Assembly (NCBI GenBank): GCA_963807675.1
Contig: CAWECP010000012.1
Location: 992,001-1,056,000, forward strand
Direction: 5' to 3'
Source: Bog-473 sp963807675
Lineage (GTDB): Bacteria; Actinomycetota; Acidimicrobiia; Acidimicrobiales; RAAP-2
DNA: 64,000 nt
The notes beneath the pieces are model-generated. The model was not told where the DNA came from and ran no database searches. It worked only from the letters and a program-made list of their open reading frames with translations. The translations under genes were made by a program, and so were the position numbers. Of this stretch, positions 27,694 through 36,922 are shown in pieces; the stretch's first letter is position 1, and each line of letters opens with the position of its first letter.

Positions 27694-30144
27694 GCCACCA
27701 CCCCCTTGGCCACCCAACGAGCCACCGTCCCGCCGTCCACTCCGGCCTCCTTGAGCAGGTGCTCGGTATCGGTGACGGCGGGGGCGGGCAGGTCGGGGGC
27801 TGCGCCGCGGTCCATGCCGGCCAGCAGGGGGGCGAGTTGACGGAAGGCGCCGTGCGCGGGATGGGTGGCCGTGACGACGGCGCCGCGCACGGCGAACTGG
27901 GGATCTGCGGCGACCTCGGCGACGTCGAGGACGGGCGCCACGCACGTGTCGGCTCCGGCGAGGAGCTCGACCCACTCGTCGCGCGTGCGGGTGGCGAAGG
28001 CCGTCGCGAAGGTGTCACGGATGGCGGGCTGCGCCTCGTCATCGAGCTGGGAGGCGGCCAGCTCGGGGCAACCGAGGGCGGCGCAGAGGTTGGCGAAGAA
28101 CTTGGCCTCGATGGCGGCGACGGCCAGCCACTTCGAGTCGGCGGCCCGGTAGGTGCCGTAGCAGGCGTAGCGACCGGAGAGGACGTCGTGGCCGGGTCGG
28201 ATGTCGTCGCCGAGGGCGAGCTGCTCGTCGATGGCGAGCGACATGAGCCAGAGCACGCCGTCGGCCACGGAGACATCGAGGTAACAGCCGTGACCAGCCG
28301 ATGAGGAGGTCGCCGTGGCACGAGCGGTCAGGGCGGCCGTGATGGCGAGGGCGGCCTGCATGCCGCCGGCGGCGGCGTCCGCGATGGTGGCGCCGGGCAA
28401 CGGCGGCGCACCGTCGGGTCCGGGCGTGCTCATGGCGAGGAAGCCGCCGACGGCCAGGTAGTCGAGGTCGTGCCCGGCCCAGTGGGCGTGCGGGCCGTCC
28501 TGGCCATAGCCGCTCGTCGAGCAGTAGACAATGCCCGGATTGCGGACCGAAACGGTCTCGTAGCCGATGCCCAGGCGGTCGACCACGCCGGGGCGAAAAC
28601 TCTCGACCACCACGTCGGCCGCCGCCGCCAGGGAGAGAAAGGCCTCACGCCCGTCGTCGTCCTTGAGGTCGAGCTGGACGCGTCGCATGCCGCGGTGGCC
28701 GCTGTAGCGCGAAGAAGGGCGGCTCGATGGGCGATGCGTCGGCCGACGGGACGGGGCCGACCTTGACCACGCGGGCGCCATAGCCCGCGAGGAGATGGGT
28801 GCAGCGCGCGGCGGGACCGACGGTGGAGAAGTCGAGCACCGTGATGCCGGCGAGGGGGCCGGTACCGCCGGTACGGGGGCGGGTGCCGCCGGTGAGGGAG
28901 CCCGTGCCGCCGGAGACGGGGCCGGTGCCGCCGGGCCGATGCGGGGAGGACGACGCGGCGGGCACTCGGAAATTCTTCGGGAGGCCGAGCTTGCGCCGGG
29001 CGATGATGTTCTTCTGGATCTCGGAGGCGCCGCCGCCGATGGTGTCGATGACGGTGTAGCGGTAGGTCGACTCGGATCGGCCGGCCATCGGGGCCTCGGG
29101 GGTGTTGACACGCAGTTGGCTGCCCGGGCCGGCGATGTCCATGGACGCGTTGGCCAAGCGCTTGGACAGCTCGGTGGCGAAGAGCTTGTACTCGGAGGCC
29201 TCGGCGGTGGGGGCGGCGCCGCCCTTGGAGGACTCGTAGACGAACTTGAGGCCCATGACCCGGGCGACCTCGAGCTGGGTGGCCAGCTGGGCCAGGCGCT
29301 GGCGGATGACGGGGTCGTCCTTGAGGAGGACGCCGTCGCGGGTGGTCGTCTTGACGTACTCGACCAGGAGCTCGAAGCGCTGCGCGATGGGCGAGAAGGT
29401 GAACATGGTGAAGCGCTCGAGGTCGAGCGCCTCCGAGATGTACTGGAACCCCCGCCCCACCTCGCCCACGACGTAGTCGTCAGGCACGAAGACGTCGTTC
29501 AGGAAGACCTCGTTGGTGCGCTCGTCGCCCATGGTCCAGATGGCGTTGACCGTGATTCCCGGCTGGTCGATCGGGACGAGGAACAGCGTGATGCCGGCGT
29601 GCTTGGACTCGGGATCGGTACGCCCCCCAACCCAGTACCACTCGGCGAAGTGGGCGGACGTGGTCCAGGTCTTCTGGCCGTTGAGAATCCAGCCGCCGTC
29701 GTCCCGGGTGGCCTTGAGCTGCATGGAGGCGGCGTCGGATCCGGCGTTCGGCTCCGAGTAGCCCACGGCGAACTCGACCTCGTTGCGCAGGATCTTGGGG
29801 AGGAACTCGGCCTTCAGCCGCTCGTTGCCGTGGCGGATGATCGTCTTGCCGACGATGCCGACGCCCTTGCCGATCTGGGGACCGCCGCGGCCGGCCAGCT
29901 GCTCGTTGAGCAGGTACTCGTAGACGCCCTCCCCCTCGGAGCCGCCGTACTCTTTCGGCCAGGTCATGCCCAGCCAGCCCCGCTGGCCGAGCGTGGCCAT
30001 GAAGGCGCGGCGCTTGGGCGTGTCGACGATCTGGGCCATGTTCTCCCGGGTCAGGTCGAACACTTCGGGGTCGTCATTGGCATCGAGGAAGGCCTCGACC
30101 TCCTTGACGAACGCGAGCTGCTCCTCGGAGAACTCGAAGTCCAT
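27690..30144 (-). CDS. Acyl-CoA dehydrogenase fused to a class III CoA-transferase (one frame break)
   Basis: ATG at 30144 begins an ACAD (MDFEFSEEQLAFVKEVEAFL; VGYSEPNAGSDAASMQLKAT; GGGASEIQKNIIARRKLGLP near residue 385). No stop follows: the frame passes a four-unit GGTGPxx linker (about 403-430) straight into a CaiB/BaiF CoA-transferase (GPLAGITVLDFSTVGPAARC, then RRVQLDLKDDDGREAF and GYGQDGP). One extra base at 28707-28710 must be dropped to join FFA to YSGHRGM; the total is then 817 residues. Class III transferases use a catalytic Asp, probably that in WAGHDLDYLA. The acyl substrate is unknown. The fused state is seen directly; its functional meaning is inferred. Confidence 0.8.
28849..28932 (-). 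repeat. Four 21-bp tandem units encoding the GGTGPxx fusion linker
   Basis: Units at 28849-28869, 28870-28890, 28891-28911 and 28912-28932 encode GGTGPLA, GGTRPRT, GGTGSLT and GGTGPVS. The unit nearest the CoA-transferase merges into its natural start (GPLAGI), so the linker looks like an expansion of that coding start. Confidence 0.85.
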
Positions 30145-30256
30145 GGCTGGTGACCTCCGGGAGGGCCGGCGGCGCGGCGTGGGCGGCTGCGCTGCTGATC
30201 TGACGGGTCGTCAGATTAGCTCACGGCGGAGTCGGGGCTTGGTGGGTGGCCCGGTG

Positions 30257-31522
30257 TCATTGAGCCTGGTCCCGGTCCCGGTCCCGGTCCTGGGCCAGGC
30301 TCAGGCTCTCGACCGTGAAGGCCTTGACCGGCCGGTCGATGCCGCGCAGGGCGGCCGGCGCGAGCGGGTGCAGGACGAAGGCGTCGTCGGGGAGTTCGGC
30401 GGCGGCTGTTTCTGTCACGACGAGGTGACCGGGCTCGGCCGCCTTGACCAGGCGGGAGAGCAGGTTCACCAGCGGCCCGTAGTAGTCGCCCTCGCGCGGG
30501 GTGACGGGCCCGACGCCGACCGCGCCCCGAGCGGAAGGAAGAACGGGGTCGTCGTCGGCGGCCCGGCACACGTCGAGCCCGATGCGGCAAGCGTCGGCCG
30601 CAGTGGGGGCGGCGAAGAACACCTCGTCGCCGATCGTCTTGACGACGCGGCCGCCGGCCAGGACGGCACTCGACCAGGCGGCCGACTCGAACCGGGTCAG
30701 GGCCAGGCTCTGCTCGCGCAGGTCCAGAGTCTCGGCCCACGCGGTGGAGCCGACCAGGTCGACGAAGCCCAGTGCGACCACCTCGGTGGGTCCGGGGATG
30801 GGTGGCCGTGGCCCGTTGCCGCCGTCGAGCGCGACGGGGCCGTCGCCCGCGGCGTGGCCGTGGTCGTGGTCGGACGGCGTCTGCTCCGGCCAGATACGGG
30901 CCAGCTCGGCCCGCTGCTCGGCCCGCACGAAGGCGTCCGTCACCATGCGGGCCAGGACGTCGGGCACCAACGTGAAGGCCGTGGTCGCCGCCTCGGCCTG
31001 GTGGGCCCGGGCCAGTTCGTCCGACCCGGCGCGGACCGTGCCGGGTCCCATTTCGGCGAAGAAGAGGGCGATGGCCGCCTCGGCGATGTTCGTGGCCGCC
31101 CTCCCGAGCACCCGGGTGAAGGCCAAGATGGCCTCGTCACCCATGAGTGCCGAGCCCCGCTCGAACGCCGCCATGAGACCCACCAGATCGGACGCCACCT
31201 CGGTGTCGGGGTCGGCCGGGACGCCGGCGGCGAGCAGGGCCCGGAGGACGCGCGCGAGGGCGAGGCCGCTCCGCGCCGCGATCTCGGACACCGGCACCAT
31301 GTCGTGGTATCGGCGAATGACGAGATTGCCGGCCACGCCGGGCAACGAGCCGAGTCGGTGGGCCTCGACCATTTCGGGGATGGTGGCGCCGCGTTCCGTC
31401 AGGTACTCGAGGAGGGCCAGCCGCACGGGTGCGTCCGGTGCGCCGGGGTCGTAGAGCCCCGCCTCCTGCCAAAGGGCCGACTCGGGTTGGGGCACGGATG
31501 CGGGCTCGGTGCCGGCGGCCAT
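30257..31522 (-). CDS. Class III adenylate cyclase with Rv1264-like regulatory domain
   Basis: 421 residues. Residues 30-210 resemble the autoinhibitory, pH-responsive N-terminal domain of mycobacterial Rv1264 (RLALLEYLTERGATIPEMVEAH; VPVSEIAARSGLALARVLRALL). The catalytic domain has LGFVDLVGSTAW and VVKTIGDEVFFA with both metal Asps and the adenine-specifying Lys, plus GPLVNLLSRLVKAA with transition-state Asn and Arg, so it should make cAMP. The C-terminus is an Arg/Asp repeat. It starts 5 bp after the stop of a second cyclase gene on the same strand; they are probably co-expressed. Confidence 0.88.
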   Translation of the reverse strand: MAAGTEPASVPQPESALWQEAGLYDPGAPDAPVRLALLEYLTERGATIPEMVEAHRLGSLPGVAGNLVIRRYHDMVPVSEIAARSGLALARVLRALLAAGVPADPDTEVASDLVGLMAAFERGSALMGDEAILAFTRVLGRAATNIAEAAIALFFAEMGPGTVRAGSDELARAHQAEAATTAFTLVPDVLARMVTDAFVRAEQRAELARIWPEQTPSDHDHGHAAGDGPVALDGGNGPRPPIPGPTEVVALGFVDLVGSTAWAETLDLREQSLALTRFESAAWSSAVLAGGRVVKTIGDEVFFAAPTAADACRIGLDVCRAADDDPVLPSARGAVGVGPVTPREGDYYGPLVNLLSRLVKAAEPGHLVVTETAAAELPDDAFVLHPLAPAALRGIDRPVKAFTVESLSLAQDRDRDRDQAQ

Positions 31523-31527
31523 CGGGG

Positions 31528-32932
31528 CTAGGGCTGGTCCGCCCAGGACAAGGTGGCGGACAGCTGGGCACGAGCCATGCCCTTGAGGCGGGTCTCCCGG
31601 TGCCCGGAGAAGGTGAACTCGCCCGAGCCCTGCACCAGCTGCTCGGAGAGGGAGGAGACGAGGATCTCGCCGGGGGCGGCGACGTCGGCCAACCGTGAGG
31701 CCACGATGACGGCGTGGCCGAGGAAGTCGTCAGCCTCGACCAGGGCGTCACCGGTGTTGATGCCGATGTGCACGGCGATGGACTCGCCGTCGGGCTCGGG
31801 CTCGTAGGCGTCGACGGCCCGCTGGATCTCCATGGCACAGCGCAGGGCCCGGGCGACTCCGCCGAAGGCGATCATGAACCCGTCGCCCTGGACCTTGATC
31901 TCGCGGCCGCCGTGGTGGCCCAGCGCTTGGCGCACCATGCGGTGGTGCTCGGACAGCAGGCGGTGGGATGCCCGGTCACCCAGGCGCTCGGTCATGCCGG
32001 CGTAGTCGACCATGTCGCAGAACAGGATGGTCACGGTGCCGTCGGTGGCGATGTCGTCGTGGACGGCCTGCAGATCGGCCTCGTCGGGGACGAGGGGCTG
32101 GGTCGGGGGCGGGGGGTCGGGCACGGGCGGCGGGTGGGGGGTCGGGCACGGGCGGGGGCGGGGGCGGGGGGTCGGGCACGGGCGGGGACTCGGACTCCAG
32201 CCCGGGCGTAGACGGAGTCGCTGACGCGACGGCGGCGGCAGCCGTTTCCGAGATGGCCCGGGCGCGCCGACCGGAGCGGCCGGAGCCACCAGAGCGGCCG
32301 GAGCGGCTGCGGACGTCGATGCCCCCCATGACGGCGAAGCCGCGCACGGTGATGCGGGGGGAGCCCGGAATGAGGGGCACGTCGCGCATCTTGAGGCTGC
32401 GCCCGCCCATGAACGAGAACCCGGTCAGCTCGACGTCGAAACCCTCGGGCACGATGACCTTGATCCCGCCCCAGAAGGCGAAGGCGGTGATCACGACCTC
32501 GGGGCCCTCGATTTCGGCGTAGCGCAGGTCGAGGTCGCAACCGCCCATGACGGCGATGGCATTCGTTTGGCTGCTGATGCGCCAGCGGCCCTTGGTGTCG
32601 TGGCCGCTCATGACGGCGATGTGCCAGCGCCGCCTCTTGCGCGGTGTGACGGCCTCGACGCCGGTCTCTGGCGCCGGCACCTGGGCCGAGGGGAGGTCCG
32701 TCATGACCGCCTCGAGGTCCGCCCGGGTGGTGGCCCCGAGGGCCCGGCCGACTCGGTCGGAGAACTCGTCGAGGGTCAGGCGACCCGCGACCACGTGCTC
32801 GCGCAGCAGGGCGACCGTGCGGTCCCGGTCGGCGTCGGCCACCCGCACGGAGAGCTCGCCTCCGCCCGGACCGGGCGGGCGTTGCGGCTGAGGCTCGGAT
32901 TGGGGCTGGGGCTGGTCCGCCGTAGAACCCAT
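31528..32932 (-). CDS. DUF1707-LiaF-like sensor fused to a class III nucleotide cyclase (one frame break)
   Basis: 467 residues after one base is dropped inside the G-rich linker. Order: Gln/Pro-rich tail; DUF1707 (VADADRDRTVALLREHVVAG...EFSDRVGRAL, about 30-80); LiaF/DUF2154-like strands with repeated MGG turns (about 115-210); Pro-rich linker; cyclase domain with ILFCDMVDYAG, IKVQGDGFMIAF and GINTGDAL. Metal Asps and the substrate Lys are present, but the usual Asn of VNxxxR is Ile (AVIVASRL), which may lower activity. No transmembrane helix is visible. DUF1707/LiaF-like domains are linked to cell-envelope stress, so envelope sensing by cAMP is a possible role. Confidence 0.78.
32096..32190. 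repeat. G-rich minisatellite encoding the Pro-rich cyclase linker
   Basis: Three copies of a roughly 20-bp block containing gtcgggcacgggcgg (about 32111-32130, 32136-32155, 32167-32186) separated by G runs. On the coding strand they give VPDPPP repeats. The reading frame changes inside this tract, where slippage or sequencing error would be easiest. Confidence 0.75.
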
Positions 32933-33029
32933 AGAAAACAGTCTGCTCCGATCCGGACCCCCGCTGCTCGTTGCGTCTCCACTGACGCCCAGTCAGACGT
33001 CGTGTGGGCACCCATTAGGCTCGTCCGCC

Positions 33030-34493
33030 GTGCCAGGCATCATCAGTGCGGCGGGCTCTGTGCCCCACCGGCGCCTCGCCCGGGCGGACATCGCCTCGTT
33101 CATGGGGAGCGGCGGTGGCAAGGGGACACGGGCGGTGGCGTCGCACGACGAGGACACGACCACGCTCGGCGTGGAGGCGGCCCGATTGGCGTTGCGCGGC
33201 GCTCCCGGGCGCATCCCCGAAGCGCTGTGGTTCGCCACGACGCGGCCGGCGTATCTCGACAAGACGAACGCGGCGGCCGTGGCGGCCGCCCTCCGCCTGC
33301 CCGGCGACGTGGCGGCCTACGACTTCGGGGGCGCCCTGCGCTCGGGCATGGGCGGCCTCCTCTCGGCGCTGCGCTGCGGCGGGACCACCCTGGTGGTGGC
33401 CGCCGACCTACGCGACGGGCTGCCCACGAGCGGTGACGAGGCGGCCGGCGGGGACGCCGGGGCAGCCGTGCTGGTGGGCGACGGGCCCGACGTCCTGGCC
33501 GAGTTGGTGACGATCGCCTCGGCCACCGACGAGTTCACCGACCGCTGGCGTGCCCCGGGAGACCGCACCTCCAGGTTGTGGGAGGAGCGCTTTGGCGAGA
33601 ACCGCTACCTGGCCCTGGGGCAGGACGCCGTCGGGCGCGCCATGAAGGCCGCCGGACTAGAGCCCGGCGACGTCGGGCGGCTGATCATCACGGGCATGCA
33701 CGGCCGCGCCGTGGCGGGCCTGACCAGGAAGCTAGGGCTCGGAGACGGCGTCGTGGCGGACGACCTCACCGCGAGCGTCGGCCAGAGCGGGGTGACCCAC
33801 CCGCTCCTGGTGCTGACCTCGGCCCTCGAGTCGATGGCCGGCGGCGCGGCGCCAGCGGGGACGGTCGTGCTCGTGGTGCACCTGGCCGACGGGGCCGACG
33901 CGGTGGTCCTGCGCACGACCGGGGCGCTGGCGGGGTGGCACCCGGCGCGGCCGGTGGCCGAGCAGGTGGCCAGCGGCGCGCCCATCACCTACGCCAAGTT
34001 CCTGTCGTGGCGGGGCCAGCTCCAGCCCGAGCCGCCGAGGCGACCCGAGCCCGCCCGCGTATCGAGCACGGCCGCCCACCGCAACGAGGAGTGGAAGTTC
34101 GGCTTCGTGGGTTCGAGGGACCGCTCGTCGGGCGCCCTACACCTGCCGCCGTCGCGGGTGTCGATGGAGGGCGGCGCCGTCGACGACATGGAGCCCGTGG
34201 CCATGGCGGACGCCACCGGCACCGTCGTTACGTGCACCATCGACCGCCTGGCCTACTCCCCCAGCCCGCCCGTCGTCTTCGCCGTGGTCGACTTCGACGG
34301 TGGCGGGCGCTACCCGGTTGAGTTGACCGATGCCGACGCCGAGGAGATCCAGGCCGGTAGCCGGGTGGAGATGACCTTCCGGCGGCTCTTCAGCGCCGAC
34401 GGCATCCACGACTACTTCTGGAAGGCGCGGCCGGTGCGGGCCGGGGCCGGCGACGACGCCGACGCCGACGTGGACAGAGGAGGTGGGGCCTGA
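33030..34493 (+). CDS. HMG-CoA synthase-like protein fused to an OB-fold domain, catalytic Cys lost
   Basis: 487 residues. The N-terminal two-thirds (1-330) is a thiolase-fold, HMG-CoA-synthase/KAS-III-like module; the position expected to hold the nucleophile reads YDFGGALRSGMGG with Leu instead of Cys, and the usual HQP loop is also altered (ITGMHGRAVAG). The C-terminal part (about 365-470, EEWKFGFVGSRDR to FWKARPVRAG) looks like the DUF35 OB-fold without its zinc ribbon. GTG at 33030. The stop overlaps the ATG of the adjacent thiolase gene (TGATG). In archaea thiolase, HMG-CoA synthase and DUF35 form one complex; this looks like a degenerate scaffold version. Confidence 0.75.
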   Translation: MPGIISAAGSVPHRRLARADIASFMGSGGGKGTRAVASHDEDTTTLGVEAARLALRGAPGRIPEALWFATTRPAYLDKTNAAAVAAALRLPGDVAAYDFGGALRSGMGGLLSALRCGGTTLVVAADLRDGLPTSGDEAAGGDAGAAVLVGDGPDVLAELVTIASATDEFTDRWRAPGDRTSRLWEERFGENRYLALGQDAVGRAMKAAGLEPGDVGRLIITGMHGRAVAGLTRKLGLGDGVVADDLTASVGQSGVTHPLLVLTSALESMAGGAAPAGTVVLVVHLADGADAVVLRTTGALAGWHPARPVAEQVASGAPITYAKFLSWRGQLQPEPPRRPEPARVSSTAAHRNEEWKFGFVGSRDRSSGALHLPPSRVSMEGGAVDDMEPVAMADATGTVVTCTIDRLAYSPSPPVVFAVVDFDGGGRYPVELTDADAEEIQAGSRVEMTFRRLFSADGIHDYFWKARPVRAGAGDDADADVDRGGGA

Positions 34494-35687
34494 TGGGCTC
34501 GCACGGGGTTCGGGACCGGGTGGCCATCGTCGGCATGGGCTGCACGCCCTTCGCCGAACTTTGGGAGAAGGGGCTCGACGACCTGATCGTGGACGCCAGC
34601 ACGGACGCCTTCGCCTCGGCCGGAATCAGCAAGGACGGGGTGGACGCCTACTGGTTCGGCACGGCGCAGAGCGGGATGAGCGGGATCACGCTGGCCCGCC
34701 CGCTGCAACTCCGGAACAAGCCGGTGACCCGGGTGGAGAACTACTGCGCGACGGGCTCGGAGGCCTTGCGGGCGGCGGTGTACGCGGTGGCGTCGGGGGC
34801 CTACGACGTGGCCATGGCGGTGGGGGCCGAGAAGGTGAAGGACAGCGGCTTCCAAGGGCTGAACGCCGTGAACCCGCCCGGCGACGGGACGGCACGGACG
34901 TTGACGGCGGCGGCCATGTTCTCCATGGTCGCCCCGGCCTACGCGCAGAAGTACGGGGTGGACCCCGGCATCATGAACGAGGTGCTGGCGTCCATCGCCG
35001 TCAAGAACCACTACAACGGGGCGCGCAACCCGCGGGCGCAGTTCCGGCGCGAGATCACCAAGGAACAGGCGCTGTCGTCGCCCCGCCTGGCCGGCTCGCT
35101 CGGGGTGTTCGACTGCGCCGGGGTGGCCGACGGGGCGGCCGCCGCCATCGTGGTGCGGGCGGAGGACGCGACCGAAGTACACCGACAAGCCCATTTACGT
35201 GAAGGCTCTGTCGTTCGCCGCCGGGAGCGGGTCGGGGCTGAACGACCCCGGCTACGACTACACGCACTTCCCCGAATGTGAGGCGGCCGCGGCCGACGCA
35301 TACGCGCAGGCCGGCATCACCGACCCGCGCCGCCAGCTGGCCATGGCCGAGGTGCACGACTGCTTCACCCCGACCGAGCTGGTCCTCATGGAGGACCTGG
35401 GCTTCGCCGAGCGGGGCACGGCATGGAAGGAGGTGCTGGCGGGGACGTTCGCCCTCGACGGCGACCTGCCAGTGAACCCCGACGGCGGATTGAAGAGCTT
35501 CGGCCACCCCGTCGGCGCATCGGGCCTGCGCATGTTCTTCGAGTGCTGGCTGCAGCTCCGTGGCGAGGCGCCCGAGGACCGCCGGATCGCCACGGCTGAC
35601 CGGGGGCGGGCCATGGTCCACAACCTGGGTGGCTACCCAGGCGAAATGGTGTCCTTCGTCTCCATTGTGGGGTCCGAGCTCGGCTGA
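34493..35687 (+). CDS. Thiolase (acetyl-CoA acetyltransferase family; one frame break)
   Basis: 397 residues once an extra base at 35174-35176 is removed (KYTDKPIYVKALS follows RAEDA). The nucleophile motif VENYCATGSEALRAAVYA, the EVHDCFTPTELVL motif and GGLKSFGHPVGASGLRMF (catalytic His) are all intact, unlike the Ltp2-like protein at 14.7 kb. It should cleave 3-ketoacyl-CoA or condense acetyl-CoA. Translationally coupled to the upstream HMG-CoA-synthase-like/OB protein, likely its complex partner. Confidence 0.87.
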
Positions 35688-35774
35688 GCCGGGACACCGG
35701 ACCAAGGCGAAGGACGAAGACGGACCCCCAAACGCCGCGAGACCGGGCCGGGCGAGGCCGCCCCGGTCTCGAGC

Positions 35775-36896
35775 TCAGTCGAGTAGTCCGGCCAGCGGCA
35801 CGTACTCCATGCCGTGGGCGTCGGCCACCGGCTTGTAGACGACGTGGCCGTCCACCACGTTGACCCCTTCGGCCAGGGCGTGGTTGGCCCGCACCGCCTT
35901 CTGCCAGCCCTCGGAGGCGATGCTCAACGTGTAGGGCAAGGTGGCGTTGGCCAGGGCGTGGGTCGAGGTGTGCGGCACCGCCCCCGGCATATTGGCCACG
36001 CAGTAGAAGACACAGCCGTGCACCTCGAACGTCGGGTTCGAGTGCGTCGTCGGGTGGGTCGACTCGAAGCAGCCGCCCTGGTCCACCGAGATGTCGACCA
36101 GAACGGACCCGGGCCGCATCTTCTCGACCAACGAGTCGGGAACCAGGCGGGGCGCCCGGGCCCCGACGACCAGGACGGCACCGATGACGATGTCGGCGTC
36201 GACACAGACCTCTTCGATGGCGTGGGCCGACGAGGCGATCGTCTCGAGTGCCCCGCGGAAGTGATGGTCCACCTCGCGCAGGCGGTCGAGGTTCTTGTCG
36301 AGCACGAAGACCTCCGAGTGGAGGCCGACCGCGATGGTGGCAGCAGCGAAGCCGGAGACGCCGGCGCCGAGGATCACGACCCGGGCGCAGCGGACGCCGG
36401 GCACCCCGCTGACCAGTACGCCGCTTCCGCCGCCCGGACGCATCAGGTGGTGCGCCCCCATCAGCGGGGCCATGCGGCCCGCCACCTCGCTCATGGGGGC
36501 CAGCAGCGGCAGCGTGTTGTCCTCCTGGCGTACCGTCTCGTAGGCGATGGCGACGTTGCCGGCGGCGATCAGCGCGTTCGTGCACTCGCGTGAGGCGGCC
36601 AGGTGCAGGTAGGTGAAGAGCGTCTGGTCCTGGCGCAGACCGAGGCGGTGGTATTCCTCGGGCACCGGCTCCTTCACCTTGCACACCAGGTCGGCGGCGG
36701 CCCACAGCTCGTCGGCGTCCTCCATGATGGTGGCGCCCGTGCGCTCGAAGTCGGTGTCGGGCATGGACGAGCCGTCGCCCGCCCCCTTCTGCACCAGCAC
36801 CGTATGACCGGCCGAGGTCAGCTCGCGCACGCCGGCCGGTGTTATCGCCACCCGATATTCGTCGGCCTTCACTTCGGTGGGGATCCCGACGATCAT
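35775..36896 (-). CDS. ald: Alanine dehydrogenase
   Basis: 373 residues, the family's standard length. MIVGIPTEVKADEYRVAITP at the N-terminus, KVKEPVPEEYHRL, the NAD Rossmann motif VVILGAGVSGFAAATIAVGL and SVDQGGCFESTHPTTHSNPT are diagnostic. It oxidises L-alanine to pyruvate and ammonia with NAD. It lies 20 bp after the aldehyde dehydrogenase in one transcript; the spacer repeats GAGGAATAA and supplies several purine-rich Shine-Dalgarno sequences. A role in recycling alanine made by the class III aminotransferase nearby is inferred. Confidence 0.95.
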   Translation of the reverse strand: MIVGIPTEVKADEYRVAITPAGVRELTSAGHTVLVQKGAGDGSSMPDTDFERTGATIMEDADELWAAADLVCKVKEPVPEEYHRLGLRQDQTLFTYLHLAASRECTNALIAAGNVAIAYETVRQEDNTLPLLAPMSEVAGRMAPLMGAHHLMRPGGGSGVLVSGVPGVRCARVVILGAGVSGFAAATIAVGLHSEVFVLDKNLDRLREVDHHFRGALETIASSAHAIEEVCVDADIVIGAVLVVGARAPRLVPDSLVEKMRPGSVLVDISVDQGGCFESTHPTTHSNPTFEVHGCVFYCVANMPGAVPHTSTHALANATLPYTLSIASEGWQKAVRANHALAEGVNVVDGHVVYKPVADAHGMEYVPLAGLLD

Positions 36897-36922
36897 GGCT
36901 ACTCCTCTTATTCCTCTTATTC
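36897..36922 (-). repeat. Repeated Shine-Dalgarno tract between aldehyde and alanine dehydrogenase genes
   Basis: On the minus strand two GAGGAATAA units are followed by GAGGAG just before the ald ATG. The first TAA is the aldehyde dehydrogenase stop. The tract presents overlapping ribosome-binding sites and supports translational coupling. Confidence 0.6.

Noticed and set aside
34493..34500. Functional meaning for the many 4-5 bp overlaps
   Set aside because: ATGA/GTGA/TGATG overlaps are common in compact actinobacterial operons and need no special explanation.
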